From Sphingopyxis sp. JAI108 (lineage in GTDB: Bacteria; Pseudomonadota; Alphaproteobacteria; Sphingomonadales; Sphingomonadaceae): a DNA stretch of 64,000 nucleotides. The number at the start of each line of letters is the position of its first letter. Positions within the stretch are counted from its first letter, which is position 1. The translations under genes and the position numbers were made by a program. A model generated the notes under the pieces. It searched no databases, was not told the DNA's origin, and saw nothing but the letters and a program-made list of their open reading frames with translations. The stretch lies in the NCBI RefSeq assembly GCF_013410105.1, contig NZ_JACCCJ010000001.1, forward strand, positions 2,108,001-2,172,000, read 5' to 3'. Below, piece by piece: positions 16,474 through 27,011 of the stretch.

Positions 16474-17670
16474 ATGAACCGCCTCCTCTCGCTATTGCTC
16501 GCCCTCGCCCTTCCGCTCGCCGCGCAGGCGCAGGACGCGGGCGTCCGCGACCCCGTCACGATCCTGATCTCGATCGACGGCTTTCGGGCCGATTATCTGG
16601 ACCGGGGGATCACGCCCAACCTGTCGCGACTGGCGGACGAGGGCGCGCACGGCAAGCTGCGCCCGTCCTTCCCGACCAAGACCTTCCCCAACCATTATGC
16701 GATGGTCACGGGAAAGCGCCCGGACAACAATGGCATTGTCGGCAACAATATGATCGACCCGCGGCGACCCCAAGTGAAGTTCAGCCTAGGCGACCCGAAG
16801 CAATCGCTCGATCCCTTCTGGTGGGACGAGGCCGAACCCGCGTGGATCACCGCAGGCAAGGCGGGCGTGCGCACCGCCACGATGTTCTGGCCGGGCAGCG
16901 AGGTTGCGATAGGCGAGCACCGACCACCCGACTGGCTACGCTATGACGAACATGTCGGCTATGCCCAACGCGTCAATACCATCCTCGACTGGATGCGCCG
17001 CCCGGCCGATATTCGTCCCGCTTTTGCGACGCTCTATTTCGAGGCCGTAGATGACGCGGGTCACAAATTCGGCCCCGACAGCGCCGAGGTCAACGCCGCG
17101 ATTTCCGAAATCGACAAGCGCATCGGCGACCTCACGGCGGGTCTCGCCGCGATGAGGCAGCGCGCGCACATATTGATCGTCGCCGACCACGGAATGCGCG
17201 CGATCGACGAAAGCCGCATTGTCCAGCTTGCCGACCTGATCGACCTTGCCAGCATCGTCGCGGTCGAAACGGGCCCCTATGCGGCGATCGAGCCCGCTGC
17301 CGGGACCGATGACCGCGTTTACGAGGCGCTGCTGAAACCGCACGATCACATGACGTGCAACCGCCGTGAGGAGCTGCCCGAACGGCTCCACTATGGTCAC
17401 AATCCGCGCGTCGCCGCGATCATCTGCATCGCCGAACCCGGCTGGTCGATCATCGCGGGCACGCCGAGCTGGCCAGTCAAAGGCGGCGCGCACGGCTATG
17501 ACAATCAGGACTCCGAAATGCTCGCGCTGTTCGTCGCGAGCGGCACTGGCCTGAACGGCGATGTCGGCATTGTCGACAATATCGAGGTTTATCCGCTGTT
17601 GATGCGGCTGATCGGCGTCACGCCGTTGCCGAGCGATGCAAGCGGGGTGCTGGCGAAACGCCTGCCCTGA
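16474..17670 (+). CDS. Ectonucleotide pyrophosphatase/phosphodiesterase (NPP) family protein
   Basis: 398 aa with a signal peptide (MNRLLSLLLALALPLAAQAQ). The type I phosphodiesterase/alkaline phosphatase-superfamily fold is shown by ILISIDGFRADYL (first metal Asp), SFPTKTFPNHYAMVTG (Thr nucleophile), YFEAVDDAGHKFGPDS (metal Asp/His), VADHGM and KGGAHGYDNQD (metal His). It would hydrolyse nucleotide pyrophosphates or phosphodiesters in the periplasm and, with PhoD just upstream, could form a small organic-phosphate scavenging group. Its stop touches the end of the convergent gene at 17671. Confidence 0.9.
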   Translation: MNRLLSLLLALALPLAAQAQDAGVRDPVTILISIDGFRADYLDRGITPNLSRLADEGAHGKLRPSFPTKTFPNHYAMVTGKRPDNNGIVGNNMIDPRRPQVKFSLGDPKQSLDPFWWDEAEPAWITAGKAGVRTATMFWPGSEVAIGEHRPPDWLRYDEHVGYAQRVNTILDWMRRPADIRPAFATLYFEAVDDAGHKFGPDSAEVNAAISEIDKRIGDLTAGLAAMRQRAHILIVADHGMRAIDESRIVQLADLIDLASIVAVETGPYAAIEPAAGTDDRVYEALLKPHDHMTCNRREELPERLHYGHNPRVAAIICIAEPGWSIIAGTPSWPVKGGAHGYDNQDSEMLALFVASGTGLNGDVGIVDNIEVYPLLMRLIGVTPLPSDASGVLAKRLP

Positions 17671-18183
17671 TCAGTCCCGCAGCACCGCCATCGCATGGAT
17701 CGACGCCGCCGGCGCATTGACGATCTGGAGCTGGTAGCGCCCCGGCTTGACGTCGAATTCGACCATCTTGCGGATGCCCGAGCAGGCGGGGCCGTGGCCG
17801 TGCGTGACCGATTTCACCACTGCGCCATCGCGGACGAGGTCGATCCACGCGCCGGCATCGAGCGCGACGATCAGGCGTCCGGCCTTCTTCACCGCGACCG
17901 GGATCATACCGCCGAATTTATATACATCAGGCTTGCGTTCGGGCGCGACGCCGTAGCGCAGGCTTTCAAACTTGTGCAGCGGCAGGGCCGTCCGCGCCGG
18001 CCCCAGCGGCGACCAGTCGGCGCCAAGGTCGTCGCCATAGGCGTATATCGTTTTGCTCGACGCGTTGCGCGCCCAGTCGGCGAGTTCGGGCGGCAGCGCG
18101 AGCGCTTCCGGACAGGCGGGCGCGGCAAAAGCGGTCGCGGGCAGGGCCGCTGCGAGCGACATCGCAAAGATCCGGAACCCCAT
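17671..18183 (-). CDS. Hypothetical exported protein
   Basis: 170 aa. A signal peptide (MGFRIFAMSLAAALPATAFA) is followed by a compact domain with two Cys (PACPEALAL, HGPACSGIRKM) and a beta-rich C terminus (FDVKPGRYQLQIVNAPAASIHAMAVL). No family is recognised. The FDVKPGRYQLQI pattern resembles periplasmic proteins that bind ligands through an immunoglobulin-like sheet, which is only an impression. The ATG at 18183 lies 2 bp after the mutL stop, so it is probably cotranscribed with mutL. Confidence 0.6.
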   Translation of the reverse strand: MGFRIFAMSLAAALPATAFAAPACPEALALPPELADWARNASSKTIYAYGDDLGADWSPLGPARTALPLHKFESLRYGVAPERKPDVYKFGGMIPVAVKKAGRLIVALDAGAWIDLVRDGAVVKSVTHGHGPACSGIRKMVEFDVKPGRYQLQIVNAPAASIHAMAVLRD

Positions 18184-18185
18184 CC

Positions 18186-20000
18186 CTATTTCCTCCCGAA
18201 CAATTTCTCTACATCGTCCATCGCGAGCTTCACCCACGTCGGGCGGCCATGATTGCACTGCCCCGAATGCGGCGTGACCTCCATCGTGCGCAACAGCGCG
18301 TTCATTTCGGCGACGCTCAGCGTGCGCCCCGCCCGCACCGACCCGTGGCACGCCATCGTCGCGGCGACCAGTTCGAGCCGCTCGTTGAGGCCCAGCGCTG
18401 CGTCGTAACCCGCCAGATCGTCGGCGATGTCGGTGACGAGTTTCTGGCAGTCGATCGCCCCCAGCATCGCCGGGGTCGCGCGCACCATCACCGCGGCGGG
18501 ACCGAAGCGTTCGAGCTCGACGCCGAGCGCGGCGAGCTGCGGCGCGGCGGCATCGAGCCGGTCGCAAGCAGGTTCGTCGAGTTCGACGACCTCGGGCAGC
18601 AGCAGGCCTTGCGACGGCACCGCCTGCCCGCCCATGCCGCGGCGGAGTTGCTCGAGCACCAGCCGTTCGTGCGCGGCATGCTGGTCGACGATGACGAGCC
18701 CGTCCTCGGCCTCGGCGACGATATAGGTTTTCGCAATCTGGCCGCGCGCGATGCCGAGTGGGTGCGCCTCGGCCTCTGGCACAGGTGCGACGGCGACTTC
18801 GGCGCGGCCCATCGGCAAAGCATCGCGCGGCGGCGCGAAATCGACGATGCGGTCGTGGAGCAAAGCCGTCGTTGTTCCATCGTCCCCGCCGAACATCGCC
18901 CGGTTTTGGAGATGCGGCGTGGGCGCGGCGAACAAGCCCGGCGCCGGCGACTGCGGCGCCACGGGTTCCTGCTGCCACGCAGCGAGCGCCGCCTCGGCGG
19001 GCCGCTGGACGCTGCGAAAACCATGTTCGTCGAGCGCGCGGCGCAAGCCCCCGACGATCATCCCGCGGACAAGCTGCGGGTCGCGAAAGCGCACCTCGGT
19101 CTTCGCCGGATGGACGTTCACATCGACCTCGCTGGTCGGCACGTCGAGGAACAGCGCGACGACCGGGTGGCGATCGCGTGCGAGTAAATCGGCATAGGCG
19201 CCGCGCAGCGCGCCGACGAGCAGCCGGTCCTTCACCGGGCGACCGTTGACGAACAGATATTGATGGTCGGCGATGCCGCGATTGTAGGTCGGCAGGCTGA
19301 TCACCCCGCCCAGATGCACGTCGCCGCGGTCGATATCGACCCCGATGTTGTTCGCGGCGAGATCGCGCTGGGTCAACGCCGCGACGCGCGTCAGCTGATC
19401 CTGCCCGCCCTGCACGTCGAGCACGCGGCGCCCGTCATGCTCGACGGTGAAGCCGATATCGGGCCGCGCCATCGCGAGCCGCCGCACGACGTCGAGGCAG
19501 GCGGCATATTCGCTGCGACCGCTGCGCAGGAACTTGCGCCGCGCCGGAACCCGCGCGAACAGATCCTCGACCATCACACGCGTGCCCTTGCCGAGCGCGG
19601 CTGGTCCCTCGGCGACGAGAACGCCATTGTCCACGACACGCTTCCAGCCGTCGCCGCCCGCCACGCGGCTTTCGAGCGTCAGCCGCGCGACGCTCGCGAT
19701 CGAAGGCAAGGCTTCGCCGCGAAAGCCCATCGTCGTGACATCCTCGATCGCGTCGGTCGGCAGCTTCGATGTGGCATGGCGTTCAAGCGCGAGCGCCATG
19801 TCGGCGCCGGTCATGCCGCACCCGTCATCCTCGACCTCGAGCCGCGAAATTCCGCCCTCAGCGATTCGCACCGAAATGCGGGTCGAACCTGCATCGATAG
19901 CGTTTTCAACCAGTTCCTTGAGCGCGGCGGCGGGTCTTTCAACCACTTCACCGGCTGCGATCCGATTTACTAGCTTTTCCGGCAGGCGACGTATTGACAT
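18186..20000 (-). CDS. mutL: DNA mismatch repair protein MutL
   Basis: 604 aa. The N-terminal GHKL ATPase has IRRLPEKLVNRIAAGEVVERP, ELVENAIDAGST, DDGCGM, RHATSKL and TMGFRGEALPSIASVARL. The C-terminal dimerisation domain includes IVDQHAAHERLVLEQL and ends with HSGQCNHGRPTWVKLAMDDVEKLFGR. The metal-binding endonuclease motif DQHAxxExxxxE is only partly kept (DQHAAHERLVLEQ). A nuclease role is therefore possible but not certain. I begin at the ATG at 20000, where the family N terminus starts. Confidence 0.96.
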   Translation of the reverse strand: MSIRRLPEKLVNRIAAGEVVERPAAALKELVENAIDAGSTRISVRIAEGGISRLEVEDDGCGMTGADMALALERHATSKLPTDAIEDVTTMGFRGEALPSIASVARLTLESRVAGGDGWKRVVDNGVLVAEGPAALGKGTRVMVEDLFARVPARRKFLRSGRSEYAACLDVVRRLAMARPDIGFTVEHDGRRVLDVQGGQDQLTRVAALTQRDLAANNIGVDIDRGDVHLGGVISLPTYNRGIADHQYLFVNGRPVKDRLLVGALRGAYADLLARDRHPVVALFLDVPTSEVDVNVHPAKTEVRFRDPQLVRGMIVGGLRRALDEHGFRSVQRPAEAALAAWQQEPVAPQSPAPGLFAAPTPHLQNRAMFGGDDGTTTALLHDRIVDFAPPRDALPMGRAEVAVAPVPEAEAHPLGIARGQIAKTYIVAEAEDGLVIVDQHAAHERLVLEQLRRGMGGQAVPSQGLLLPEVVELDEPACDRLDAAAPQLAALGVELERFGPAAVMVRATPAMLGAIDCQKLVTDIADDLAGYDAALGLNERLELVAATMACHGSVRAGRTLSVAEMNALLRTMEVTPHSGQCNHGRPTWVKLAMDDVEKLFGRK

Positions 20001-20177
20001 GGCCGCTGTCCTAGCGCAGTCGAACGCAAATCGCGACCCATCCGCACAGCCCTGATCATTTTGTCCAGCCACCCCTTGTGGACGGGCCGGAATCTCCCCC
20101 TGATTGCAGCTGTCGCCGGCGGGGCGCGCCGGTAAATCACGACAGGGGCGTGTCCGTCAGGGGCGCGGCTTCGATGA

Positions 20178-21239
<1,062 letters not shown>

Positions 21240-21259
21240 TCGGACGGTAGCGCTTCACT

Positions 21260-22159
21260 ATGGTCCGCCCGGCACATCGACGTCCGGGGCAATCCCGAAA
21301 GGCTCAGTACAGCCTGTTCGTTGCCTATGTCATCGCGGTGACGGGGGCGGTGGCGGGACTGTTGCTGGCGATCCTGTCGGTCGTTGACCCCGTCGGCTTC
21401 GCCCAATTGCGCGTGGCGAGCCAGGAAACCACCGCACCCATCGCGCGGGGATCGCGATCGATCATCGGGTCGATCTCGGGCATCGACGACACGGTCGGCG
21501 CCTATGTCAGCGCGGGGACGCAGAACCGGCGGCTGCGCAAGGAACTCGCCGACACGCGGCGCCAACTCGTTGCGACCAGTTCGTTGCAGGAAGAGAATCG
21601 CCAGCTGAAGGCGCTGCTCAAGCTGCAGGAAACCGACAAGACCGCGCTCGCCAACGGCTATCTGCTCACCTCGACCTCGACGAGCAGCAAGCGCATCGCG
21701 CTGCTCAGCATCGGACGCAACCTCGGTGTCGCCGCGGGCCAGCCGGTGCGCGGCGCCGACGGGCTGATCGGCCGCGTGCTGTCCAGCGGACCGTCGGTGT
21801 CGCAGGTGCTGCTACTTACCGACGTCGACAATATCGTTCCCGTTCGCCGCGCGCGCGACGGCCTGCCCGCGCTCGCCAGCGGACGCGGCAACGGCGACCT
21901 CGACGTGCGCACGCTCAACATCGCGAACAACCCGTTCAAGCCGGGCGACATCCTCGTGACGTCGGGCACGGGCGGGCTCTATCCGCCGAATATCCCGGTC
22001 GCGATCGTCGTGCGGCGCCAGGACGACGGCGCGCTCGCGCGCCCGCTCGCCGATCCGGGCAAGGTCGATGCGGTGGCAGTGCTGCGTCCCTATACGCCCG
22101 ACAATATCGAGGCCCAGGGCCGGCCGGCGCCCGCCCCCCTCCCTGCCCCGGCACCATGA
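21260..22159 (+). CDS. mreC: Rod shape-determining protein MreC
   Basis: 299 aa. A short cytoplasmic tail, one N-terminal membrane helix (YSLFVAYVIAVTGAVAGLLLAI), then a coiled-coil (NRRLRKELADTRRQLVATSSLQEENRQLKALLKLQE) and the beta-barrel MreC domain with GVAAGQPVRGADGLIGRVLSSG and LVTSGTGGLYPPNIPVAIV. A proline-rich tail follows. MreC links MreB to PBP2 in the periplasm. The start is 20 bp after mreB; the stop overlaps mreD (ATGA). Confidence 0.95.
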   Translation: MVRPAHRRPGQSRKAQYSLFVAYVIAVTGAVAGLLLAILSVVDPVGFAQLRVASQETTAPIARGSRSIIGSISGIDDTVGAYVSAGTQNRRLRKELADTRRQLVATSSLQEENRQLKALLKLQETDKTALANGYLLTSTSTSSKRIALLSIGRNLGVAAGQPVRGADGLIGRVLSSGPSVSQVLLLTDVDNIVPVRRARDGLPALASGRGNGDLDVRTLNIANNPFKPGDILVTSGTGGLYPPNIPVAIVVRRQDDGALARPLADPGKVDAVAVLRPYTPDNIEAQGRPAPAPLPAPAP

Positions 22160-22677
22160 ACCAGAAGGGGCCGCGTCTCGGCGAACCGGCATCGCTGTGG
22201 CGGATGCGCATCGTACCGATCGCGAGCGTGATGTTCGCCTCGGCCTTGCCGCTGATGCTGCCGCTGATCGCCAACTCGCCCGTTCTGCCGCCGCTCGGGC
22301 TGCTGTTTTTCCTGTGTTGGCAATTGCTGCGTTCCGAGATGTGGCCGGTGTGGATCGGCCTGCCGCTGGGCCTGTGGGACGATCTGTTCAGCGGCGCGCC
22401 GATCGGAACGGCCGTAGGTTTGTGGACACTCGCCAGCATCGCGATTGCCTGGTCGTCGCAGCGCATCTATTGGCGCGGTTTTTTCCACGATTGGGCGATC
22501 GCGGCGCTGCTGGTCGCGGCCATCCAGTCGGCGGCGGCGCTGATCACCCATCCGCACGCGGACGCCGGCCGGGTGCTCGGCCTCGTCGTGCCCCAGATCA
22601 TCGTTTCGGCATTGCTCGTGCCGCTGTTCATGCGCTTGACGGGCAAATTTGACAATTTCCGCCTGAAACGCCGATAG
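22156..22677 (+). CDS. mreD: Rod shape-determining protein MreD
   Basis: 173-aa integral membrane protein with about five helices (IVPIASVMFASALPLMLPLI, LGLLFFLCWQLLRSEMWPVWIGLPLGLWDDLFSG, IGTAVGLWTLASIAIAW and others). The LGLWDDLFSGAPIG segment matches the MreD signature. It overlaps mreC by 4 bases and precedes mrdA by 18 bp. Confidence 0.92.
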   Translation: MNQKGPRLGEPASLWRMRIVPIASVMFASALPLMLPLIANSPVLPPLGLLFFLCWQLLRSEMWPVWIGLPLGLWDDLFSGAPIGTAVGLWTLASIAIAWSSQRIYWRGFFHDWAIAALLVAAIQSAAALITHPHADAGRVLGLVVPQIIVSALLVPLFMRLTGKFDNFRLKRR

Positions 22678-22695
22678 ACTGGTTCCAACGCGCCG

Positions 22696-24603
22696 ATGCC
22701 CAAGAAGAAGAGTCCGCCGATCACCGAAGCCTGGAGGGGCCTGACCTTCACCCGCCGCGCGCTCGTCGTCGGCGGGGCGCAGGCGGCTGTCGGCGTCGCG
22801 CTCGCGGCGCGCATGACCTATATTTCGGTTATCGACAATGACCGGTATGTCCTCGAATCCGAAAGCAATCGCGTCAACCTGACGCTGGTTCCGCCGCGGC
22901 GCGGCTGGATCGTCGACCGCCATGGCAAGGCGCTCGCCAACAACCGCGTTTCGCTCCGCATCGACCTCATCCCCGACCGTCTGCACAACAAGGAGATGGT
23001 GCTCGGGCAGTTGCAGACGCTTTTGCGGCTCGATGGCGACGCGATGGAGCGGATCAACCGCGACCTGAAAGCGGCATCGGGATTCCAGCCGGTGGCGGTC
23101 AAGGAAGATATGACCGAGGCCGAATATAGCTCGATCCTCGTCCGCCTGCCCGAACTGCCCGGCATCGCGCCGCAGCGTGGCTTCGCGCGTAACTACCCGA
23201 CCGGCGCCGCGGTCGGCCATCTGATCGGCTATGTCGGCGCGCCGAACGCCGAGGAATATCAGAAGGTCAAGGATCCGCTCTACATCACGCCCGGCTACAA
23301 GATCGGCAAGGACGGGCTGGAAAAATATTTCCAGGAGATGCTGAAGGGCGAACCCGGCGCGCGGCGGGTCGAGGTGACGGCGCGCGGCAAGGTCGTGCGC
23401 GACCTCTCCACCCAGCCCGACGTGCAGGGCAAGACGGTTCACCTGACGATCGATGCCGACCTGCAGGAATATGTCGCGCGGCGCATGGGACGCGAATCGG
23501 GCGCCGCGGTCGTCATCGACTGTCACAATGGCGACATCCTCGCCTTCGTATCGATGCCGAGTTTCGACCCGAACAGCTTTTCCGACGGCATCAGCAACAG
23601 CGAATATGCGTGGCTGCGCGCCGACGATCACCAACCGCTGATCAACAAGGCGACGCGCGGACTCTATCCCCCCGGCTCGACGCTGAAGCCGATGGCGGCG
23701 ATCGCGGCGATCGAACATGGCGTCGACCCGAGCGAGCGCCACACCTGTATCGGTGGCTACCGCCTCGGCAACCGTTTTTTCCGCTGTCTCGGCACGCATG
23801 GCAGCCTCGACATGCCATCGGCCATCATGAAAAGCTGCAACAGCTATTTCTACTGGCTCGCGCACCGGCTCGGCTATGACGCGATGGCCCCCACCGCCCG
23901 TCTGCTCGGACTTGGCGAGGAATTCCGGCTGGCGGGCAGCAATCAGCGCTATGGCACGATCCCCGACAGCGCGTGGAAGATGCGGAAATATGACCAGCAA
24001 TGGTCGGCGTCGGACTCGCTGAACGCAGTCATCGGACAGGGTTATGTCAGCGTAAACCCACTTCAGCTCGCGGTGATGACCGCGCGCATCGCCTCGGGCC
24101 GCCGCCTCTATCCACGTCTGGTCAACCGCGAATTCCAGAATGAGCCCCTGCCCTTCTCGCCCGAAGCGCTCGCGGTTGCCCGCCAGGGGATGGACCTCGT
24201 CGTCAATGGTGCGGGCACCGCGGTGCGCAGCCGCCTGCCGTTGGACGGCATCACCATGGCGGGCAAGACCGGCACCGCGCAGGTGCGCGGGCTCGGCACC
24301 GGCAACGGCAAAAGCGGAACGTGGAAATTTCGCGACCACGGCCTGTTCATCGGCTTCGCGCCGGTCGACAATCCGCGCTACGCCACCGGGATCGTGATCG
24401 AGCATGGCATGGGCGGCAGCCGCGCCGCGGCTCCCGTCGCCAAGGATTTCATGACCTTTCTCTTCGACCGCGAGAAAGGCATGGAGGCGCTCGAAACCTT
24501 CGAGGCCGGCTGGGGCGGAACCATCAAGGAACGCATGGACCGCGACTATGCCGCGTGGAAATCGGGCGCGGCGAGCGACCCCGAGCCGGGAGTGCCGCAA
24601 TGA
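22696..24603 (+). CDS. mrdA: Penicillin-binding protein 2 (elongasome transpeptidase)
   Basis: 635 aa. One membrane anchor is near residue 20-40 (RRALVVGGAQAAVGVALAARM), followed by the pedestal domain (RRGWIVDRHGKALANN) and the transpeptidase domain with SxxK (GSTLKPMA, Ser328), SCN (KSCNSYF) and KTGT (AGKTGTAQV). It builds lateral-wall peptidoglycan with RodA. The final TGA overlaps the rodA ATG (ATGA). Confidence 0.96.
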   Translation: MPKKKSPPITEAWRGLTFTRRALVVGGAQAAVGVALAARMTYISVIDNDRYVLESESNRVNLTLVPPRRGWIVDRHGKALANNRVSLRIDLIPDRLHNKEMVLGQLQTLLRLDGDAMERINRDLKAASGFQPVAVKEDMTEAEYSSILVRLPELPGIAPQRGFARNYPTGAAVGHLIGYVGAPNAEEYQKVKDPLYITPGYKIGKDGLEKYFQEMLKGEPGARRVEVTARGKVVRDLSTQPDVQGKTVHLTIDADLQEYVARRMGRESGAAVVIDCHNGDILAFVSMPSFDPNSFSDGISNSEYAWLRADDHQPLINKATRGLYPPGSTLKPMAAIAAIEHGVDPSERHTCIGGYRLGNRFFRCLGTHGSLDMPSAIMKSCNSYFYWLAHRLGYDAMAPTARLLGLGEEFRLAGSNQRYGTIPDSAWKMRKYDQQWSASDSLNAVIGQGYVSVNPLQLAVMTARIASGRRLYPRLVNREFQNEPLPFSPEALAVARQGMDLVVNGAGTAVRSRLPLDGITMAGKTGTAQVRGLGTGNGKSGTWKFRDHGLFIGFAPVDNPRYATGIVIEHGMGGSRAAAPVAKDFMTFLFDREKGMEALETFEAGWGGTIKERMDRDYAAWKSGAASDPEPGVPQ

Positions 24604-25706
24604 TCCCCGTTCCACCCGCCATCCAGCGCATCCCGTGGAAACTGATCGCCATCCTGTGCGGCATCACCGGGTTCGGCTTGCTCGTCCTCTATTCGGCGGC
24701 CGGGGGGAACTGGTCGCCCTGGGCGTGGCAACAGGGCGTGCGCTTCCTCGTCTTTCTCGGTGCGGCGCTGGTGATCGGGCGCCTTCCCCTGCGGATCTTC
24801 GAGGATTTTTCCTATATCGCCTATATCGGCGTGCTGATCCTGCTCGTCGCGGTCGAACTGTTGGGCTTCGTTGGCGGCGGCAGCCAGCGATGGCTGAACC
24901 TTGGCTTCATCAACCTCCAGCCCTCCGAATTGATGAAGGTCGCGATCGTCGTCGCGCTGGCGCGCTTCTATGCGCAACTGCCGCCCGGAAACACGCGCAC
25001 TTTTACCGCGCTCTGGCCCGCACTGGTGATGATCGGCCTGCCGGCCGCCCTCGTGATGCTGCAACCCGACCTCGGCACGGCGACCGCCATCTCGATCGGC
25101 GGCGTGGTGGTGATGTTCGCCGCCGGCCTGCCGCTCTGGTGGTTCGGCAGCACCGCCGCCGCCGGCCTTGCGGCGCTGCCCATCCTCTTCTCCTTCCTGC
25201 ACGATTATCAGCAGAAACGCGTGCTGATCTTCCTCGACCCCGAAAGCGATCCCTTGGGCGCCGGCTATCACATCAGCCAGTCGAAAATCGCGATCGGGTC
25301 GGGCGGCATCGGCGGCAAGGGTTTCCTCAACGGGTCGCAGAGCCATCTCGATTACCTCCCCGAGGGGCACACCGACTTCATCTTCGCCACCATGGCGGAA
25401 GAATGGGGCCTGATCGGCGGGCTGGCGCTGCTCTTCGGCTTTTTCCTGCTGCTCCGCTGGTCGACGCGCGTCGCGTTGAAGGCACGGACGCGCTTTGGCC
25501 AGCTCACCGCCGCGGGCCTCACGATGACGATCTTCTTCTACATCGCCATCAACCTGATGATGGTGATGGGCCTCGCGCCCGTAGTCGGCATTCCGCTGCC
25601 GCTCTTTTCCTATGGCGGATCGTCGATGCTGACGATCATGACGTGCGTCGGCATCATCCTCGCGATCGAAAACGACAGCAAAACCGGTAGCCGCCGCTTT
25701 CATTGA
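24600..25706 (+). CDS. rodA: Rod shape-determining peptidoglycan glycosyltransferase RodA
   Basis: 368-aa SEDS-family polytopic membrane protein. SEDS signatures: GGSQRWLNLGFINLQPSELMKVAIV, LQPDLGTA, DPLGAGYHISQSKIAIGSGGIGGKGFLNGSQ, LPEGHTDFIFA and PLPLFSYGGSSML. The start is the ATG at 24600 overlapping the mrdA stop. It is last in the mre operon. RodA is the glycan polymerase partner of PBP2. Confidence 0.96.
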   Translation: MIPVPPAIQRIPWKLIAILCGITGFGLLVLYSAAGGNWSPWAWQQGVRFLVFLGAALVIGRLPLRIFEDFSYIAYIGVLILLVAVELLGFVGGGSQRWLNLGFINLQPSELMKVAIVVALARFYAQLPPGNTRTFTALWPALVMIGLPAALVMLQPDLGTATAISIGGVVVMFAAGLPLWWFGSTAAAGLAALPILFSFLHDYQQKRVLIFLDPESDPLGAGYHISQSKIAIGSGGIGGKGFLNGSQSHLDYLPEGHTDFIFATMAEEWGLIGGLALLFGFFLLLRWSTRVALKARTRFGQLTAAGLTMTIFFYIAINLMMVMGLAPVVGIPLPLFSYGGSSMLTIMTCVGIILAIENDSKTGSRRFH

Positions 25707-25718
25707 CAAAAAATTTTG

Positions 25719-25737
25719 GCAAGACCATTGCCAAGGC
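25719..25737 (-). terminator. Candidate minus-strand terminator downstream of rodA
   Basis: On the minus strand TTGGCAA-loop-TTGCCAA is followed by AATTTTTTG, a good rho-independent layout for transcription coming from the right (the integrase remnant side). On the plus strand the same stem has no T-tract. Confidence 0.4.
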
Positions 25738-25765
25738 TCCGGCACCATGATAGCGGGCCGCTCTC

Positions 25766-25801
25766 TTCACGACGCAGGACGTTTTCTTCCTGCTTCGTGA
25801 A
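25766..25801 (+). terminator. Long hairpin between rodA and tRNA-Lys
   Basis: TTCACGA-c-GCAGGA (25766-25779) pairs with TCCTGC-t-TCGTGAA (25788-25801) through an 8-nt loop, with 13 paired bases and one mismatch. It lies about 60 bp after the last gene of the mre operon and could end that transcript, although no T-run follows. Confidence 0.5.
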
Positions 25802-25818
25802 CGCCGGAAACCGGCAGT

Positions 25819-25894
<76 letters not shown>

Positions 25895-27011
25895 TTTTTA
25901 CAATGACTTAGAGGTCAATCTTGAGCGGCTTCTCAACCGCCGCAAAATGCCGTGCAAGCACCGGGCAAGCACGCAATCAACGGTACACATCTGATTTAAT
26001 CAAACATTATCGGTGGTTTCAGCCAATTCTCCTTGCCTAATTGCGGGTCGAAATGTCACAAAGCAGTCAGCTTTTTGATGTGTCTCCCCCATCGCTTCAT
26101 CGTTTGTCGCTTCTCCTCCCGATATGGATAGCATTGATACGCGCCAACAATGCCGCTCTTCGTCCCGGAGAGATGATTGAGAACGGACTCGATGATTTCC
26201 GTTCTGATCTGCAATGCCTGCATCCCGTGGCAACGGTTCGGCGAATGTCGTGAATCCGCCAAGGAGCTAAAACGGCGCCCTCCCCCGCTGACCTCATTTC
26301 TCTGAAGATCACCGCGTCCCATTTCTCTTTAACTTTCGAGAATGCACCCAGGCGCGTTCCGTAGCTCGACAGGAACATCAAGCCGCGTGACGGCCAATCT
26401 TTCCTACCGGCGATGGCATCGAGCAGCGCGATCGCCTGTTGCCAAGTAGAACAAGATGCGGACGGCCATTCTTTGATCTTTTGGCTGGCAAGTCCCATCG
26501 ATTGCCTTCACGGCGCAATTCCGACCAGTCCAGCCCGATCGCTTCGCCACGCCGCTGTCCGGCCATAAATCATCAACCGAAACGCTGGACCATATTGCCC
26601 CGGAAGCCGGAAACTCGTTTTCCAGGCGCAACGTAATTCTTCGGTTGCGAGGTACCGATTTCGGGGTTTCAGTGGCGGAGGAGCACCCAAGCCTTGGACC
26701 GGAGAATACTCCAGATCGTCTCTGCTCATTGCCCATTGGGACAATTTCGCGGCGTCGCGTATATCGCCCGTGCGACCGACGGTCGGTTGCAACCCGGCGC
26801 GCCTTCAAAGGCGAGGCGAGCCCATAAACGACGATTATAGGAAAGCTGCCGCCGCTTTCGCCGAACTTGACGGACAGGTTCCGCTCGCCGAAGGATCGTA
26901 CGCTCAGGATCGAAGCAAGCAGATCGGGGCAAACGGGTCGATGAGAGGGTTATTCCGCCGCGGGCTCGCAGTGCCACAGGGCCAAGAGCCTGCCGGACCA
27001 GGGCCCGGCGC
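25895..27011. other. Gene-poor remnant region after tRNA-Lys
   Basis: Apart from the integrase pseudogene I see no intact gene in this 1.1-kb stretch. Base composition is lower in GC than the flanks. I could not find a second copy of the tRNA 3' end (GTTCGAGCCCTAGTGCGTCC) inside the window, so the far end of any former island is either lost or outside. Confidence 0.6.
26056..26840 (-). pseudogene. Decayed tyrosine recombinase (phage/island integrase)
   Basis: Integrase-like segments are recognisable on the minus strand but in at least three different frames. They are TGDIRDAAKLSQWAMSRDDL (about 26760), FRLMIYG then GQRRGEAIGLDWSELRREG (about 26540), LFLSSYG-like and WRIHDIRRTVATG (box II HxxR, about 26270), and finally IIESVLNHLSGTKSGIVGAY (about 26170; box His and catalytic Tyr). 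Read in order they give the C-terminal catalytic domain of a P4-type integrase, so several indels have destroyed one gene. The N-terminal arm-binding part is not visible. It points toward tRNA-Lys(CUU), as expected for an island integrated there. Confidence 0.8.

Noticed and set aside
22090..24615. 841-codon minus-strand open frame opposite mreD and mrdA
   Set aside because: Antisense shadow of well-supported elongasome genes; no recognisable motif.
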